Assembly (NCBI GenBank): GCA_030737835.1
Contig: CM060850.1
Span: forward strand, 30,855,716 to 30,919,715
Reading direction: 5' to 3'
DNA: 64,000 bases
DNA from: Acorus gramineus
Taxonomy: Eukaryota > Streptophyta > Magnoliopsida > Acorales > Acoraceae
Position numbers and translations under genes: made by a program
Notes under the pieces: generated by a model
What the model saw: only the letters and a program-made list of their open reading frames with translations
Told to the model about the DNA's origin: nothing
Databases searched by the model: none
Shown here: one piece after another, positions 38,201 to 48,717 of the stretch
Position numbering within the stretch: the first letter of the stretch is position 1
Layout: every line of letters starts with the position of its first letter

Positions 38201-38265
38201 ATGATGATAGACCGTCGGATGAGAGGGACCAGGGCGTGAGACCGCATCAGCACCGTCTGTGACAT
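32292..38265 (-). CDS. BolA-like protein, organelle-targeted (3 exons)
   Basis: On the minus strand exons 38265-37993, 37693-37626 and 32436-32292 join in phase to 161 residues. The first 75 or so residues are Arg/Ser-rich with few acidic residues ([19 protein letters not shown]), a typical mitochondrial or plastid presequence. The BolA domain starts at about [15 protein letters not shown] and continues [38 protein letters not shown] and [17 protein letters not shown]. BolA proteins pair with monothiol glutaredoxins and act in iron-sulphur cluster transfer. The [11 protein letters not shown] helix region is the usual glutaredoxin-facing part. Intron 2 is about 5.2 kb and carries at least four insertions. 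Which plant BOLA paralogue this is was not resolved. Confidence 0.88.
33165..33330 (+). mobile_element. LINE-type 3' tail, third copy, in BolA intron 2
   Basis: Shares GGAGATCCCTCATCTCC, TTCTTGTTCAGGGG, AATAAAATTGCTCATATC and a 17 bp A tail with the copies at 1350-1502 and 2884-3018. It has the longest, purest tail of the three and so may be the youngest. It is antisense to BolA. Confidence 0.6.
34780..34984. mobile_element. GTTTGG-terminus MITE in BolA intron 2
   Basis: Left end AAGGATCCGTTTGG and right end CCAAACACAGCCTT are inverted copies. The element is 205 bp, non-coding, and co-linear with 13580-13797. Flanking TAA/TTA does not settle the target-site duplication. The ends resemble Tourist or hAT MITEs. 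Confidence 0.6.
36094..36420. mobile_element. Solo-LTR-like segment in BolA intron 2
   Basis: Begins TGTTGATGTAATGACG and ends ATCTCACAACA, giving TGTTG/CAACA inverted ends as in LTRs. It contains TTATATGGTTCGGCA and a CTCTATAAAG TATA-like block. Flanks TTAAT and GTAAT match at 4 of 5 bases. No internal retroelement sequence is adjacent. Confidence 0.45.
37133..37224 (+). mobile_element. 92 bp SINE-like insert with perfect 14 bp target-site duplication
   Basis: ATATCCATCTCAAT occurs at 37119-37132 and 37225-37238, exactly bracketing a 92 bp insert. The insert holds CGAGCTTGGGGTTACCCGG, a B-box-like GGATCAAATCC and an AT-rich tail. It lies in BolA intron 2, antisense to the gene. Confidence 0.65.
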
Positions 38266-39324
38266 CGTTTAAAACCCAATTGAGGCCGTTCAGAGAATTT
38301 CAGACGAAGGGTTTTTTTTTTTTTTTTTTTTCTCTGCTTCTCGCTCGATGGACCCAAATCCACAACGGAAGGGGTGGTGATGTGGCGTTGTTACGCGTGA
38401 TAGCGCCTTTGTTCCATCTATCTATGCAAGTGGGGTGGTGCAGATTGTATGGTTTTTATTTTGTAACTGTGTAATTAAACATTTTTATTAATTTTATAAA
38501 AAAATATATTTTAAATAAATAGTGTTCAAAAGAGAAGTGAATTTCTTACCTAATCAATTTTAAAAATTAAATTTAATTTTATAGAATTAGTTTTGTAATC
38601 TTACAATCAAACTCAAATTTAAATATGTTTGGATCGTCGATGATATGTTACTTTCTTTTTTCTCACAACAAATACTTTAGTATGGCTAAATCAATCTTAA
38701 ACCCACATTAAATGGATATTTGTCAAAAAATATTATTTGTAATTTTGATTTTCTGAATTTATTATTTTAATAAATTTAAAACATAATTTATTTTAAAAAT
38801 TAGTTCTAAACAGTGTTTTAGATAATTATAGCGTGATATGTTATATGTAAATTTACAGGAAAGTATACCTCATGTCATAGCACTCTTTTTTTGTGTTATA
38901 AAACTAGGTGTTAATCACTTGTTAAAGCATGTTTAGAACAAAAATATTTTTTTCATAAAATATGTTCTCAGTCAGTTTTTATACAAATAATATATAGTTG
39001 CCTGACTTATAATACATAAAAATAAAAATCTAAAAATAAAAAATTAATATAAGAAATTTTGTATAGAATCTATTATCTAAAAAATTGGTTTTGCAGAAAT
39101 AGAAGCAACTTCAGAATTGATTCCACAATATCATGACAATCTATTTGTATTTTTTTTTTCTTTTTTTTGTGCAATTCAAAGTTTGAAATGGAACATGATC
39201 ATCAATACATTTACATGGTTTTAGGACACAAAATTTTAAATTACAAGTAACTTTAATAAAATGTAGCACTAGCAATCACATGGAACATTCACAAAATTAA
39301 GACTATAGTACTACTGTAGATATT
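38266..39324. other. Gap between BolA-like promoter and kinase 3' end
   Basis: BolA promoter side, including a T-run at about 38312-38330, then very AT-rich DNA. No gene or clear element seen. Confidence 0.5.
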
Positions 39325-40404
39325 CTATACAGGCGAGTTCAGATGCAGCAGAGGAGTTTCCAAACAAGATGACAACCTCTCCACGACATAGCTCATGTCG
39401 GGTCGGGCAGCAGAGTCATGTAGCAGAGCTAAATTAGCAATGTCCATCAAAATCATCAACTGATCAGCATCTGCATGGCCACCAAGTCTTGGATCCAACA
39501 TCTTCCAAAGCACGGCCACATCACCACTTGTACGTTCATCCATGGTCCACTCCGCTAGCATCGTAGAGCCTTCTTGCACGGTCCTGAGTCCCGTCACGAG
39601 CTCCAAAACCAGGACACCAAAGCTATACACATCGCTCTTTGATGACAAAGCCCCGGTCATCAAGTAGTTGGTATCTATGTATCCCATCGAGCCTTTCACA
39701 ATGCTCGACGACTGAATGCTTTGGTCATGCCCCAACTTGCAGAATCCGAAATCCGCGAGTTTCGCGTGGTCATCATCCATCAATAGAATGTTGGACGACT
39801 TGACGTCACAATGGATTATAGGGGGGTCAGCTTGCGAGTGGAGGTAGTCCAACGCGCGAGCAACATCCAACGCTATGCGGATGCGGCTGGTCCACGAGAG
39901 CACAGTACTGTTTGATGATCTACGGCCGTGATGGGTGTGCATCCGGTGGAAGAGGCTCTTCTTTGGCGCGTATTCCAGCAGCAAGAGCTGCTCACCCTCT
40001 TCCATGCATAGGCCAAGCAGACACACTAGATTCGGATGGGAGATCCTTAAGAGCACGGAAACCTCGTCGAAGAACACTTTCTTGCTCCCTCGTCTCCCCT
40101 GCTCCGTTACCCTCTTCACTGCTCCGAGAGTGCCGTCTTCAAACTCTGCGAGGTACACGTGCGAAGTAGCCCCCACTCCGATTGCGTCATGGAAATCATT
40201 GGTGGCCTTCTTGAGTTCTTCGAGGCTGTAAGTCCTCGTAACAATGGAGTGGTTGTCGTTGTCGTGGCGCAACTTGTTGTGCCCATTGAGACCGTCAGTC
40301 GGGTTGAGAAACCACTTCCTCAATAAGAGCATAACCACGACCACAGCCATGATCCCCGCGGAGATCCATAGTGTTTTTGATCTTAAGGCCAAAGTGAACA
40401 TCAT
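39325..40404 (-). CDS. Membrane-anchored receptor-like kinase, non-RD, short ectodomain
   Basis: An intronless frame encodes 359 residues. A membrane helix lies at residues 11-28, with only about ten residues before it, so there is no ligand-binding ectodomain. The kinase domain runs about 71-348: a glycine-loop variant GVGATSHVYLAEF, catalytic Lys97 in GAVKRV, helix C Glu114, catalytic loop HCDVKSSN (198-205), and DFG at 218-220. Cys instead of Arg before the catalytic Asp makes it a non-RD kinase. The activation segment reads GYIDTNY where most RLKs have GY-DPEY. Lys, catalytic Asp and DFG are present, so activity is plausible. The start is fixed by an in-frame TAG 21 bp upstream of the ATG at 40404. 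Substrates and subfamily are unknown. Confidence 0.88.
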   Translation of the reverse strand: MMFTLALRSKTLWISAGIMAVVVVMLLLRKWFLNPTDGLNGHNKLRHDNDNHSIVTRTYSLEELKKATNDFHDAIGVGATSHVYLAEFEDGTLGAVKRVTEQGRRGSKKVFFDEVSVLLRISHPNLVCLLGLCMEEGEQLLLLEYAPKKSLFHRMHTHHGRRSSNSTVLSWTSRIRIALDVARALDYLHSQADPPIIHCDVKSSNILLMDDDHAKLADFGFCKLGHDQSIQSSSIVKGSMGYIDTNYLMTGALSSKSDVYSFGVLVLELVTGLRTVQEGSTMLAEWTMDERTSGDVAVLWKMLDPRLGGHADADQLMILMDIANLALLHDSAARPDMSYVVERLSSCLETPLLHLNSPV

Positions 40405-42847
40405 GCATGCATGCTTTCTTGACTAAAAACTCCGGCCCTCTCTTCCTCCCTCGCCTTGTGAAGATGTGTTAAAATGAGATCAGATGATTGAGTACTGTTT
40501 TGGATTCAGAGGTTGGAATGGAAATATATTGATGGGAAGGGATCAATGTAGATGATTCAAGAAATCGGACCCTTTTTTATGTCTGGTGGAGTAGTGGATG
40601 AGAAAATATGAGTCATGTTATCTGTTTTTGTTGATGTTATTATATTGCAAGATTGTTTGTTATATGAACAGGTAGTGACGTCTAAATAGGTCGCATTGCA
40701 TCCATGTGTTGGTCTTTCTCAAACTTGAATGTTTAGTATGAATGATTCTCTTCCCTGTTTTGTGCGTATCTTAGCTTTTCAATTGTAGGAATTTTATCAT
40801 GTTATGGCAACTCTCCAACAAAACATGGAATCTTGTGGCCCTCCCCCATCTTATTTCTGTTGTATCCAATGAATTATGTCAATAAACTCTTATGCAACAA
40901 TCAACCCCTGTGTTTTGAATTCTTTCTTTGTATGTTTTGACCTAATTAAAAAAAAAAAAAGTATTCAAACATTTGCTTGATTTTGAATTGTTTCTTTAAT
41001 TTTGAATGACAAAGAAATATGTAAATGATCACATTCAAATATTTGTTTTACATATCAAATGTTTGAGAGTTTCCTTTCTTTTGAAATTTTGTATGATGGT
41101 TATCTTAATTTGTTGATCACAATGAAGATTTTTTATTTTAATTAGATTCAACTTATTCAAAATCAGTGTAGACTTTTTTACATATTTGATACGTCAAAGA
41201 AAATTTATTCATTGATTTGGATTAATTAAATAACTTAATGTAGCTTATCGTTTGTTCCTTGGTCTTCTAGACTCTTTCAAAAAAAGTGCATCTCATTAGG
41301 GTTAGGTTTCAGAAGATTTATTAGTAAAGAATCAGCTTACAAAAAACATGGATCAACTTAAAGTTTGTAGAATGTAGAGAGTTCAAGCAGCAAGACATTT
41401 ACACTTCACATCCTTATCGCTGATAGCTTGGATTCAATTTATTAAAATTTGCTTGTTTGCAAAATCAATAATTAACCTATAACACCAGGAGGAGAAAAAA
41501 ATTATTTAACTATTTTAACAATAGTAAACATTTATTTAAAAAATGAATAAAAAAGTTTAACAAACAATATTTTTAAAGGAAGAAATCTAAATAACCCCAT
41601 GACTTTTTTTAAAACCCATATAACTTTTTAAAAACATCCACGTAAATCTAAATAATCTCCTGGGTTAAGCTTTCGTTAACAAGAGATGAAGAATATTCTA
41701 TATGGTAGCTCTGGATGAAAATAAAGTACATCAAAACTCCATACAATTTGTTAAAAATGTAAAAAAATATTTGTAAATGACAATTTTATTTCTCTAGTTA
41801 GATTACAAAATTCTATTCGAAGAGATAAATCCGTTATTTGAGATTTTTTACATTTTTATCATATTGTAGAAGAGTTTTTGTGTATTATGTTTTTAGCTAT
41901 GGTTAATTAGACAGTATTTTCATATAATAACCCTAATATGTCAAATAACATTTAACTACTATTTGGATTTATATAGGTGTTTTGAAGGAAGTTATATGAA
42001 TTTTAGAAAAATTTAGGGTTTTTTTTTTTTATGGATATAGAACAGTTTAATTGTCCAAAACTCGGGGGTGTTTCCTGTAAATAGCCCAAGAGGGGGAGAG
42101 AAAATCCCCGATAGACCGCATGATTAGGTTAAAAGGCCGTCTCAAAATGCTTCTCGGCCACCCCCATTTCATCTAAAACTTAGGTCACGCAGAACCCCCA
42201 GACCTCCTCGCCAAACCTCTTCTGCAGGAACAACTACTCCATCACCCCTACCAACTGCCAAAATTCAAAAAACAAAAAAAAAAAACCACAAAAAGAATAA
42301 ACTTTTTAAACAAAAAAGAGGACGAAGAGGATTCGATCCCGTCGATCGATCAATTCGCTTCACACGAAATCAAATTTGGGGGAGATTCCCTTTTTTATTT
42401 GGCCTCTCTGTAAGACCTCTCTTCTTCGTTTATTACATTTTTTTTGCACCACACACAGACACATGTTAGGATCTGAGGATGACAACCTCTTGATCTTGAT
42501 CTCGATTTGGATTTTGGGTTTCTGTTTTTGCACTCATCTTTTGCTTTCTAAGTTTCCATCTTGTTTGCTTTGATTCCATAAAATTGGGTCCTTTTATGAT
42601 CGGACACTGATATATGTAGAGGGGAAACCGTGGTAGCTGTAACAACTCTACGTTTATCGAACACCTTGGGTAGTTAGTCATGGTTGTGTATGTTATGTGA
42701 TGATTATAATCAGCAATACGAGTTATTGATATTGATTTGGTTGATTTGTTTGATTATTATACTGTTGGTTAGTTTGTGGGAAAGAGAGCAATTTTTTTTC
42801 CCCTTCCAATGGACCTAATTGGGTTGCTATGGGTTTTCGCAATCCAG
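40405..42847. other. Divergent intergenic region between kinase and first FRS gene, with FRS leader intron
   Basis: AT-rich, gene-free DNA holding a foldback element at about 41577-42035. The first FRS gene's leader lies at about 42300-42409. A donor at 42410 (GTAAGA) and an acceptor ending at 42847 suggest a 438 bp leader intron. Confidence 0.5.
41577..42035. mobile_element. AACCCC foldback MITE
   Basis: The left arm AAATAACCCCATGACTTTTT, then ACCCATATAACTTT, is the inverted counterpart of the right arm GTTATATGAATTTTAG and TTTAGGGTTTTT. Pairing continues inward for about 100 bp with mismatches. The truncated relative at 13993-14342 shares the left arm and core. Exact ends and duplication were not resolved. 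Confidence 0.5.
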
Positions 42848-42872
42848 GCAAAAATTTCAAGCTCTTGATTAG

Positions 42873-45116
42873 ATGGATAGCAGTGCAAGTGATGTTGATG
42901 GAACAAGACGGGGCAATATGGATCTCAACAATGAGAATGCTGATGATCACTCTGCTTCAGATGTTAGCCCTCAGGAGTCTGCCGACCATGCTATTATTTA
43001 CCAGGAAGAAAATCCGCTTGATATGTCTGAGCAATTCATGGGGACAGAGTTAAATCCAATCTTCAGTGAGTTAGACCCAAATCTTGAACCATACCTTGGG
43101 ATGGAATTCGATTCCGTGGAGTCTGCGAAAGCATTTTACTATGCTTATGCAAGCCAGATGGGGTTCAGCGCCCGCAAGAACCGGTCCCGCCGGTCGAGGC
43201 GGGATGAGTCCATCATCATGCGCCGCTTTGTGTGTACAAGGGAGGGTTACCAATCAAGGAAGGAAAGCTACGGAGATGGCAAGGGAAGGCGGAAGAGGGC
43301 GGTGATGAGGGAAGGTTGCAAAGCAATGATGGAGGTCGTTCAAAAGGAGCATGGGAGGTGGATCGTGATGAAGTTTGTCAAGGAGCACACCCACATAGTA
43401 GCGGGACCCAAAAGAACCCACCTTATGGGTAGTGATACTTCTGAGAATGTTATAGCTCCGACATTTGTGACTACTCTTCCGTTGAGAGAGGAAGGCTGCC
43501 AGAATTATATGAGAGACATACGGCGGGATATCTTTGGAGGAGAAGCTCAGCTGATCTTGGAGTACTTGAGGAGAATGCAATGTGAGAACCCTGGTTTCTT
43601 TTATGCCATGCAGGTTGACAACAACAACTGCGTCTCCAATATATTCTGGGCCGATGCCAAGGCCAGGATGGCCTACAACTGCTTTGGTGACACTGTCACA
43701 TTCGATACGACATATAAGAAGGCTAAATATATGATGCCGTTTGCCACATTCAAGGGCATGAATCATCACCTCCAGCCCATCAACTTTGGATGTGCTCTTC
43801 TCGTAGAGGAGATGAAGGGGTCGTACGTCTGGCTATTTGAGACTTGGCTGGCAGCGATGGGTGGGCGCCACCCAGTCTCTTTGACCACCGAAAGAGATAA
43901 GGCCATGGAAGCTGGGATTGCAAAGGTGTTCCCTAACACCCGCCACCGCTTCTGCAAGTGGCACATCTTGAACAGATGCAAGGAGAAGCTTGGCGGCTTG
44001 CTGCTGAAATATCCCAATTTTAAATGGGACCTGAAGAGATGTGTCAATGAGTCGGAGACAGAGGAGGAATTTGATCTGTTCTGGGAGACAATCCTGGACA
44101 GGTATGACCTGAGGGAGAATGCTTGGATGCAATCACTGTTTGATATCCGGCATCAGTGGGTCCCAGCATATCAGATGGACACATTCTTTGCGGAGATAAC
44201 GACCCAGAGACCAGAGACCCTGAATAAATTCTTCAAGAAATACTTCAACACAAAGACATCTATCCTCACATTCATCACACAGTTTGGGCTGGCCATGGAG
44301 GCCCAGCGCGAAAAGGAGATGCAGGCAGATGCCATTACGCTTTATACTGAACGGGTTCAGAAAACTCCGTCCGCCATAGAGAAGCAAGCGGCCAACGTCT
44401 ACACGAGGACCATGTTCGAAAAGTTTCAGGAAGAATTTGTTGAATCATTGGCATATTTTGTCGATAAGATTGAGGATGATGTAATTAGCAAGTATAGTGT
44501 AGCAAAAGAGGAGGATTCTCACCGGACATACATTGTCACCTATAATTCTTCAGATAGGAAGGCCACTTGCAGTTGCCGAAAGTTTGAGTATTCTGGGATC
44601 TTATGCAGGCATATTTTAAGGGTCTTTTTCATAGTGGGTCTTCGCACTCTCCCTGTCGAATATATATTAAAGCGCTGGACAAGGGACGCAAAGAGCGGCT
44701 GCACATCGGCTGAATGTCGTACTGAATCCTCACAGAATTTTCAAGAATCTCTGACATACTGGTACAATGATCTCTGTCTTGATGCTATGAAATATGGAGT
44801 AGAGGGTGCAGCATCTGTAGAGATATACAAGGTTGCAAAGCAAGCACTGCAGAAGGCTTTTGCAGAAGTGTCTGCTGCTAAAAGTATGCACAGGAGGGGA
44901 CAGCAACATCTACAGAGATTTGTAAGAGCACAAAAGATTAGTTACAAAAGGCCTCTGCCAAAGTTGCCACAAAAAAGGACGAGTGCAGGAGGTGCACAGC
45001 GTAGTGAAGATAATAACAAGAGGGGCAACAAGACGGACGATAGTAACAAAATTGAAGAAGAGTATGAACCATATCTGCATTATCTTGTTATCTATTCCAC
45101 AGTTTTTAGACCTTAA
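42873..45116 (+). CDS. FAR1-related sequence protein, single FAR1 domain
   Basis: A single coding exon encodes 747 residues; the ATG lies 26 bases after a splice acceptor. Domains in order: acidic N-terminus; FAR1 DNA-binding zinc finger at about residues 76-176 (GMEFDSVESAKAFYYAYA, CTREGY, REGCKAMM, HTH); MULE transposase-like core at about 245-455; SWIM zinc finger CSCRKFEYSGILCRH with C566, C568, C578 and H580; basic tail. FRS proteins are domesticated Mutator-like transposases acting as nuclear transcription factors, for example in phytochrome A signalling. Acidic positions matching the ancestral DDE are D278, E340 (TTERD where relatives have TDQD) and E449. The last 20 residues look like read-through of an intron, so the C-terminus may differ in spliced transcripts. 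The FRS number is not assigned. Confidence 0.92.
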   Translation: MDSSASDVDGTRRGNMDLNNENADDHSASDVSPQESADHAIIYQEENPLDMSEQFMGTELNPIFSELDPNLEPYLGMEFDSVESAKAFYYAYASQMGFSARKNRSRRSRRDESIIMRRFVCTREGYQSRKESYGDGKGRRKRAVMREGCKAMMEVVQKEHGRWIVMKFVKEHTHIVAGPKRTHLMGSDTSENVIAPTFVTTLPLREEGCQNYMRDIRRDIFGGEAQLILEYLRRMQCENPGFFYAMQVDNNNCVSNIFWADAKARMAYNCFGDTVTFDTTYKKAKYMMPFATFKGMNHHLQPINFGCALLVEEMKGSYVWLFETWLAAMGGRHPVSLTTERDKAMEAGIAKVFPNTRHRFCKWHILNRCKEKLGGLLLKYPNFKWDLKRCVNESETEEEFDLFWETILDRYDLRENAWMQSLFDIRHQWVPAYQMDTFFAEITTQRPETLNKFFKKYFNTKTSILTFITQFGLAMEAQREKEMQADAITLYTERVQKTPSAIEKQAANVYTRTMFEKFQEEFVESLAYFVDKIEDDVISKYSVAKEEDSHRTYIVTYNSSDRKATCSCRKFEYSGILCRHILRVFFIVGLRTLPVEYILKRWTRDAKSGCTSAECRTESSQNFQESLTYWYNDLCLDAMKYGVEGAASVEIYKVAKQALQKAFAEVSAAKSMHRRGQQHLQRFVRAQKISYKRPLPKLPQKRTSAGGAQRSEDNNKRGNKTDDSNKIEEEYEPYLHYLVIYSTVFRP

Positions 45117-46677
45117 TTTATCTTCTTGCTGTAAAATAAATTCTTTCAGAGAGCTGAGTTATTCCAGTCAGAACGGAGGGAGCCACTCATGAAAGATGCA
45201 TGCATGTGGACATCTTTAACTTCCCAGTGTGATTACTACTATGCAGTCTCTTCTGCAGCACCGATTTGAAGGCAAGGATTAAAATCACTCTATCTCTAAA
45301 TCATCTTTTAAGTAATTATGGGATTATTTTCACTTTCTACTTTAATAATACTAATTTCCTCATGAATTGAATGTTTCCATTATTTACTGATTTTCTTATG
45401 AACTGAAAGTTTCCATGTTTAATTGGAAGTTGTTGTCAATATATAATAATACTGTGTGTGGATGTAGTTTGTTTCATAAGGGTCTGTATAGATAAAATCT
45501 TAGCTTGGGTCATATTCGCATCTTTTTTTTCAGATGTGTGGTATATCTGATTTATGGGTCTACATATTAAGTCTATCATTGGTTACAGTCTCTTTTGGTT
45601 GACTTAATATACCTCCAAAGTAGGAAAGGCATTTAACTAATGTTTACATTCATTAAAACAGTTTGCTCAGAGCTTGCATTGATTTGGAATTTTGTTTTAC
45701 AGATGGCAACCAGTGACATTGTTGTATTTGTCCAGTGGTCAATTCCTTCCTGATTGCCTGGGACAATTTGCAGCAAGATGCGATGATTTTTAAAATCTGT
45801 TACCTTTTCAAAGATTAAAAACTATATATTGATTTTTCCTTTTACCAACCAAAAAAATGATTTTTTCCCTTTTTTCATAGGAGACGGTTGTAGTAGCTTG
45901 ATTTCTAGTTAGACCAACAGGCAAAGTTGTATATTGTGGTGTAAGTTTTCATTTGAAACTTCATCCAAATAATTGTTACTGGAGGAAATGTAGCAGATTG
46001 TTGGGAGTGTGGGATTTTTACCAACTGGCAGAGTTAATAACAAGTTTAGTTGTCATTTGCCATCCAAATGATTTTTTTTCATATGACGATGTCACTTCAT
46101 AGGAGGTGCTTCTGCTTGCTATTTTCTTTTATATGATTTCTTTACCACTGACCTACTTTCCCTGTTCAGGTGAGCTTTCTCAACTTAACCTAATTTAAGT
46201 AGGAAATTTGTACTCGTCTTCTTTATGACTTCATTTCATCTTATGGAGTTAATTTTGTTGCAGAGCCTTCCTCAAGTGATTTCTGATGCTATTTTGTCTG
46301 GTGCACGTTGGTCTCCAAGATGAGAGTGGAATTAAGTGATACTGGAGAGGAGCAATTTGGCAGTGCTGGTAGCACCTGAACTTTTGGCATGCTGATGATC
46401 CCCATTGGATCTCAATCTGAAGTTACCATTTTCTTTGCAGTATTTGGAATTATACTGTTGGAACCAAGTGGGGGAAGGAATTTAGTTTTGCGAGAATCCA
46501 TTCAACCCCATCCCTTTGTGCTCTGAGCTAATGCCTATTTTCTTCAACATTGTCAGGTAAATCAAAGTGACTTCTTCAGTTCTTCATGGACTCTTGGCAT
46601 TCTTTTATGTAGGTCTATTATTATATGTACAATTAGACGGTTGCCTGACATAGTTCACTTTCATGTGGATGTGTTTT

Positions 46678-47109
46678 GTCGTTCCATGCAGGGCGTGATT
46701 GATCGATAAGTAGGTACCGGTGTTGAACAAACCTACAAGGATGTTGCGTTCATGTGTGATGAATGTGTTCTTTGTATTATTTATACAGGGGTTTCCATTG
46801 TTTTGAGTCATGATGGCATATTAATGTTGAACATATAAGTCATCAGCTGATTTAATGGATACGATGATTTTTCTTGAAACAAATGCCCAATGTGTCGTTC
46901 CATGCAGGGCGTGATTGATCGATAAGTAGGTACCGGTGTTGAACAAACCTACAAGGATGTTGCGTTCACGTGTGATGAATGTGTTCTTTGTATTATTTAT
47001 ACAGGGGTTTCCATTGTTTTGAGTCATGATGGCATATTAATGTTGAACATATAAGTCATCAGCTGATTTAATGGATACGATGATTTTTCTTGAAACAAAT
47101 GCCCAATGT
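46678..47109 (+). repeat. 216 bp tandem duplication
   Basis: Copy 1 is 46678-46893 and copy 2 is 46894-47109, both starting GTCGTTCCATGCAGGGCG. I see one difference (GTTCATGTG against GTTCACGTG). The near identity indicates a recent event. Confidence 0.92.
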
Positions 47110-48689
47110 AATCGAATTGTGTGATTCCAAATGAAAAAAAGGAAGAAAAAAAAGCACATGCAAAATCACAGCTCTGTGAATCTCATCTCATACTCTCCCT
47201 GGAATCTACCACTTGGGGGAACTGTAATACAATTATAAAACTCGTAATGTAAATTACAAATAAAGGCGCAAACTCAGCTGATTGTATCGGGCAATTTCAA
47301 TTTGAGATTAGAGAAATCTAACTCAAATCTAATTCAACCTGATCTTTGGGTTTGAGAAGCTCAACTCAAATTAAATCTATCGAGTTTTGTTTTAGTTGGG
47401 CTTGGATTGGGTTCATATTTGATTTAAAAAATGTATTATTTTAAATAATTAAAACTTTGCAAGAGTCAATTCTTCGGATAACAAAAATAAAAAGATGAAA
47501 ATGATAAACATTTTTATTTAGAGAGTAAAGATATAAGAACTATAAAAGTAAAAGATTTTAGATAAAAATAAATTGTACAATTCAAATTTTATTGTATACA
47601 TTAAAAAATTATAGTTTTACTTAAACATTTAATTATATATAAAAACTTTATATTGGGAATGGTTCGGGATACTTAAACCCTCAATCCAGACCCAATCCAA
47701 ATTTTTCAAATTAAATTTGGATTACTTGAGTTTGAACTCAGATTGAAATATAACTCTCAAACTTTAAACCAAATTTGTCTATATTTTGGGTTGGGTCATG
47801 TTCAAAGAGCTCCTTATTACAAATACACGGTACTATCCGTTTAAAGAGCTACTATAACAAACTGGGTTATTAGCTATGAATGTTTAGCTGCAAAATTTAA
47901 TTTCGTAGCTAAAGGGGATTTTTACCTGCGAAAAATCATTCATAGGGAAAAAATGGAGAAAAATTAATATATTTGATGTAGATATATACTTTTATTGTCC
48001 ACACTAATCCATCATCAAATTAGATGATTTATTATATTAATTATGTTTATTGCAATTAAATATTCAGAATGACATTTTAATTTGGATTATGCATGTACTT
48101 AATGAACTCCTTTGCAGATGACAATATGTAATTAATTGAAGTTTGTTGATATCAAAGTAGAGTATATTTATTTTGACAATACATACAATTCATTTGTTCT
48201 TGTTTTTAATGAGCACAATGTCAAATTGGATTTTCAGTTATCACTTATATATATAATGTGTATCTATTAGCAAGCAAGCACAAACAATATATAGCAAAAA
48301 TTTATAAAAAGCAAAACCCAGGGTCCAAACCAAATAAATACTTAAGCCATTGGTTTTTTTATTGATAACTGTGAATTGTATTTTTATAATTGAAAAATTG
48401 TACATAGAATCAAAATAAACACACTTTTTATTTAGGTGATTGCACGAAAGAGCAAAGAATCAAAACAAATAATAAACATCACGCACTAGAGAGGAGCCTA
48501 AGATTCAAGTTATAGAAACGATGATCACGCTCACGATATAAAATTTAGATGAAAAATCGGGTCAATAAACATCACGCACCTTCGACTATGGGTAATTGAA
48601 GTCCTCCTCTTGTGGTTGAAGACTCTCTTTTCCCTCTTTTACGTTATGCAATTCATAATGAATCATGTAATAGGAGTAGCTAGTCGAAG

Positions 48690-48717
48690 GTGCTCTCTCT
48701 CTCTCTCTCTCTCTCTC
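48690..48717 (+). repeat. (CT)n microsatellite
   Basis: About 13 uninterrupted CT units in AT-rich intergenic DNA. Confidence 0.85.

Noticed and set aside
43254..44387. Minus-strand frames opposite the first FRS gene
   Set aside because: Antisense shadows of a well-supported FRS coding exon.
46605..47027. Two similar 68-codon minus-strand frames
   Set aside because: They arise only because the same 216 bp is tandemly duplicated; nothing suggests coding.
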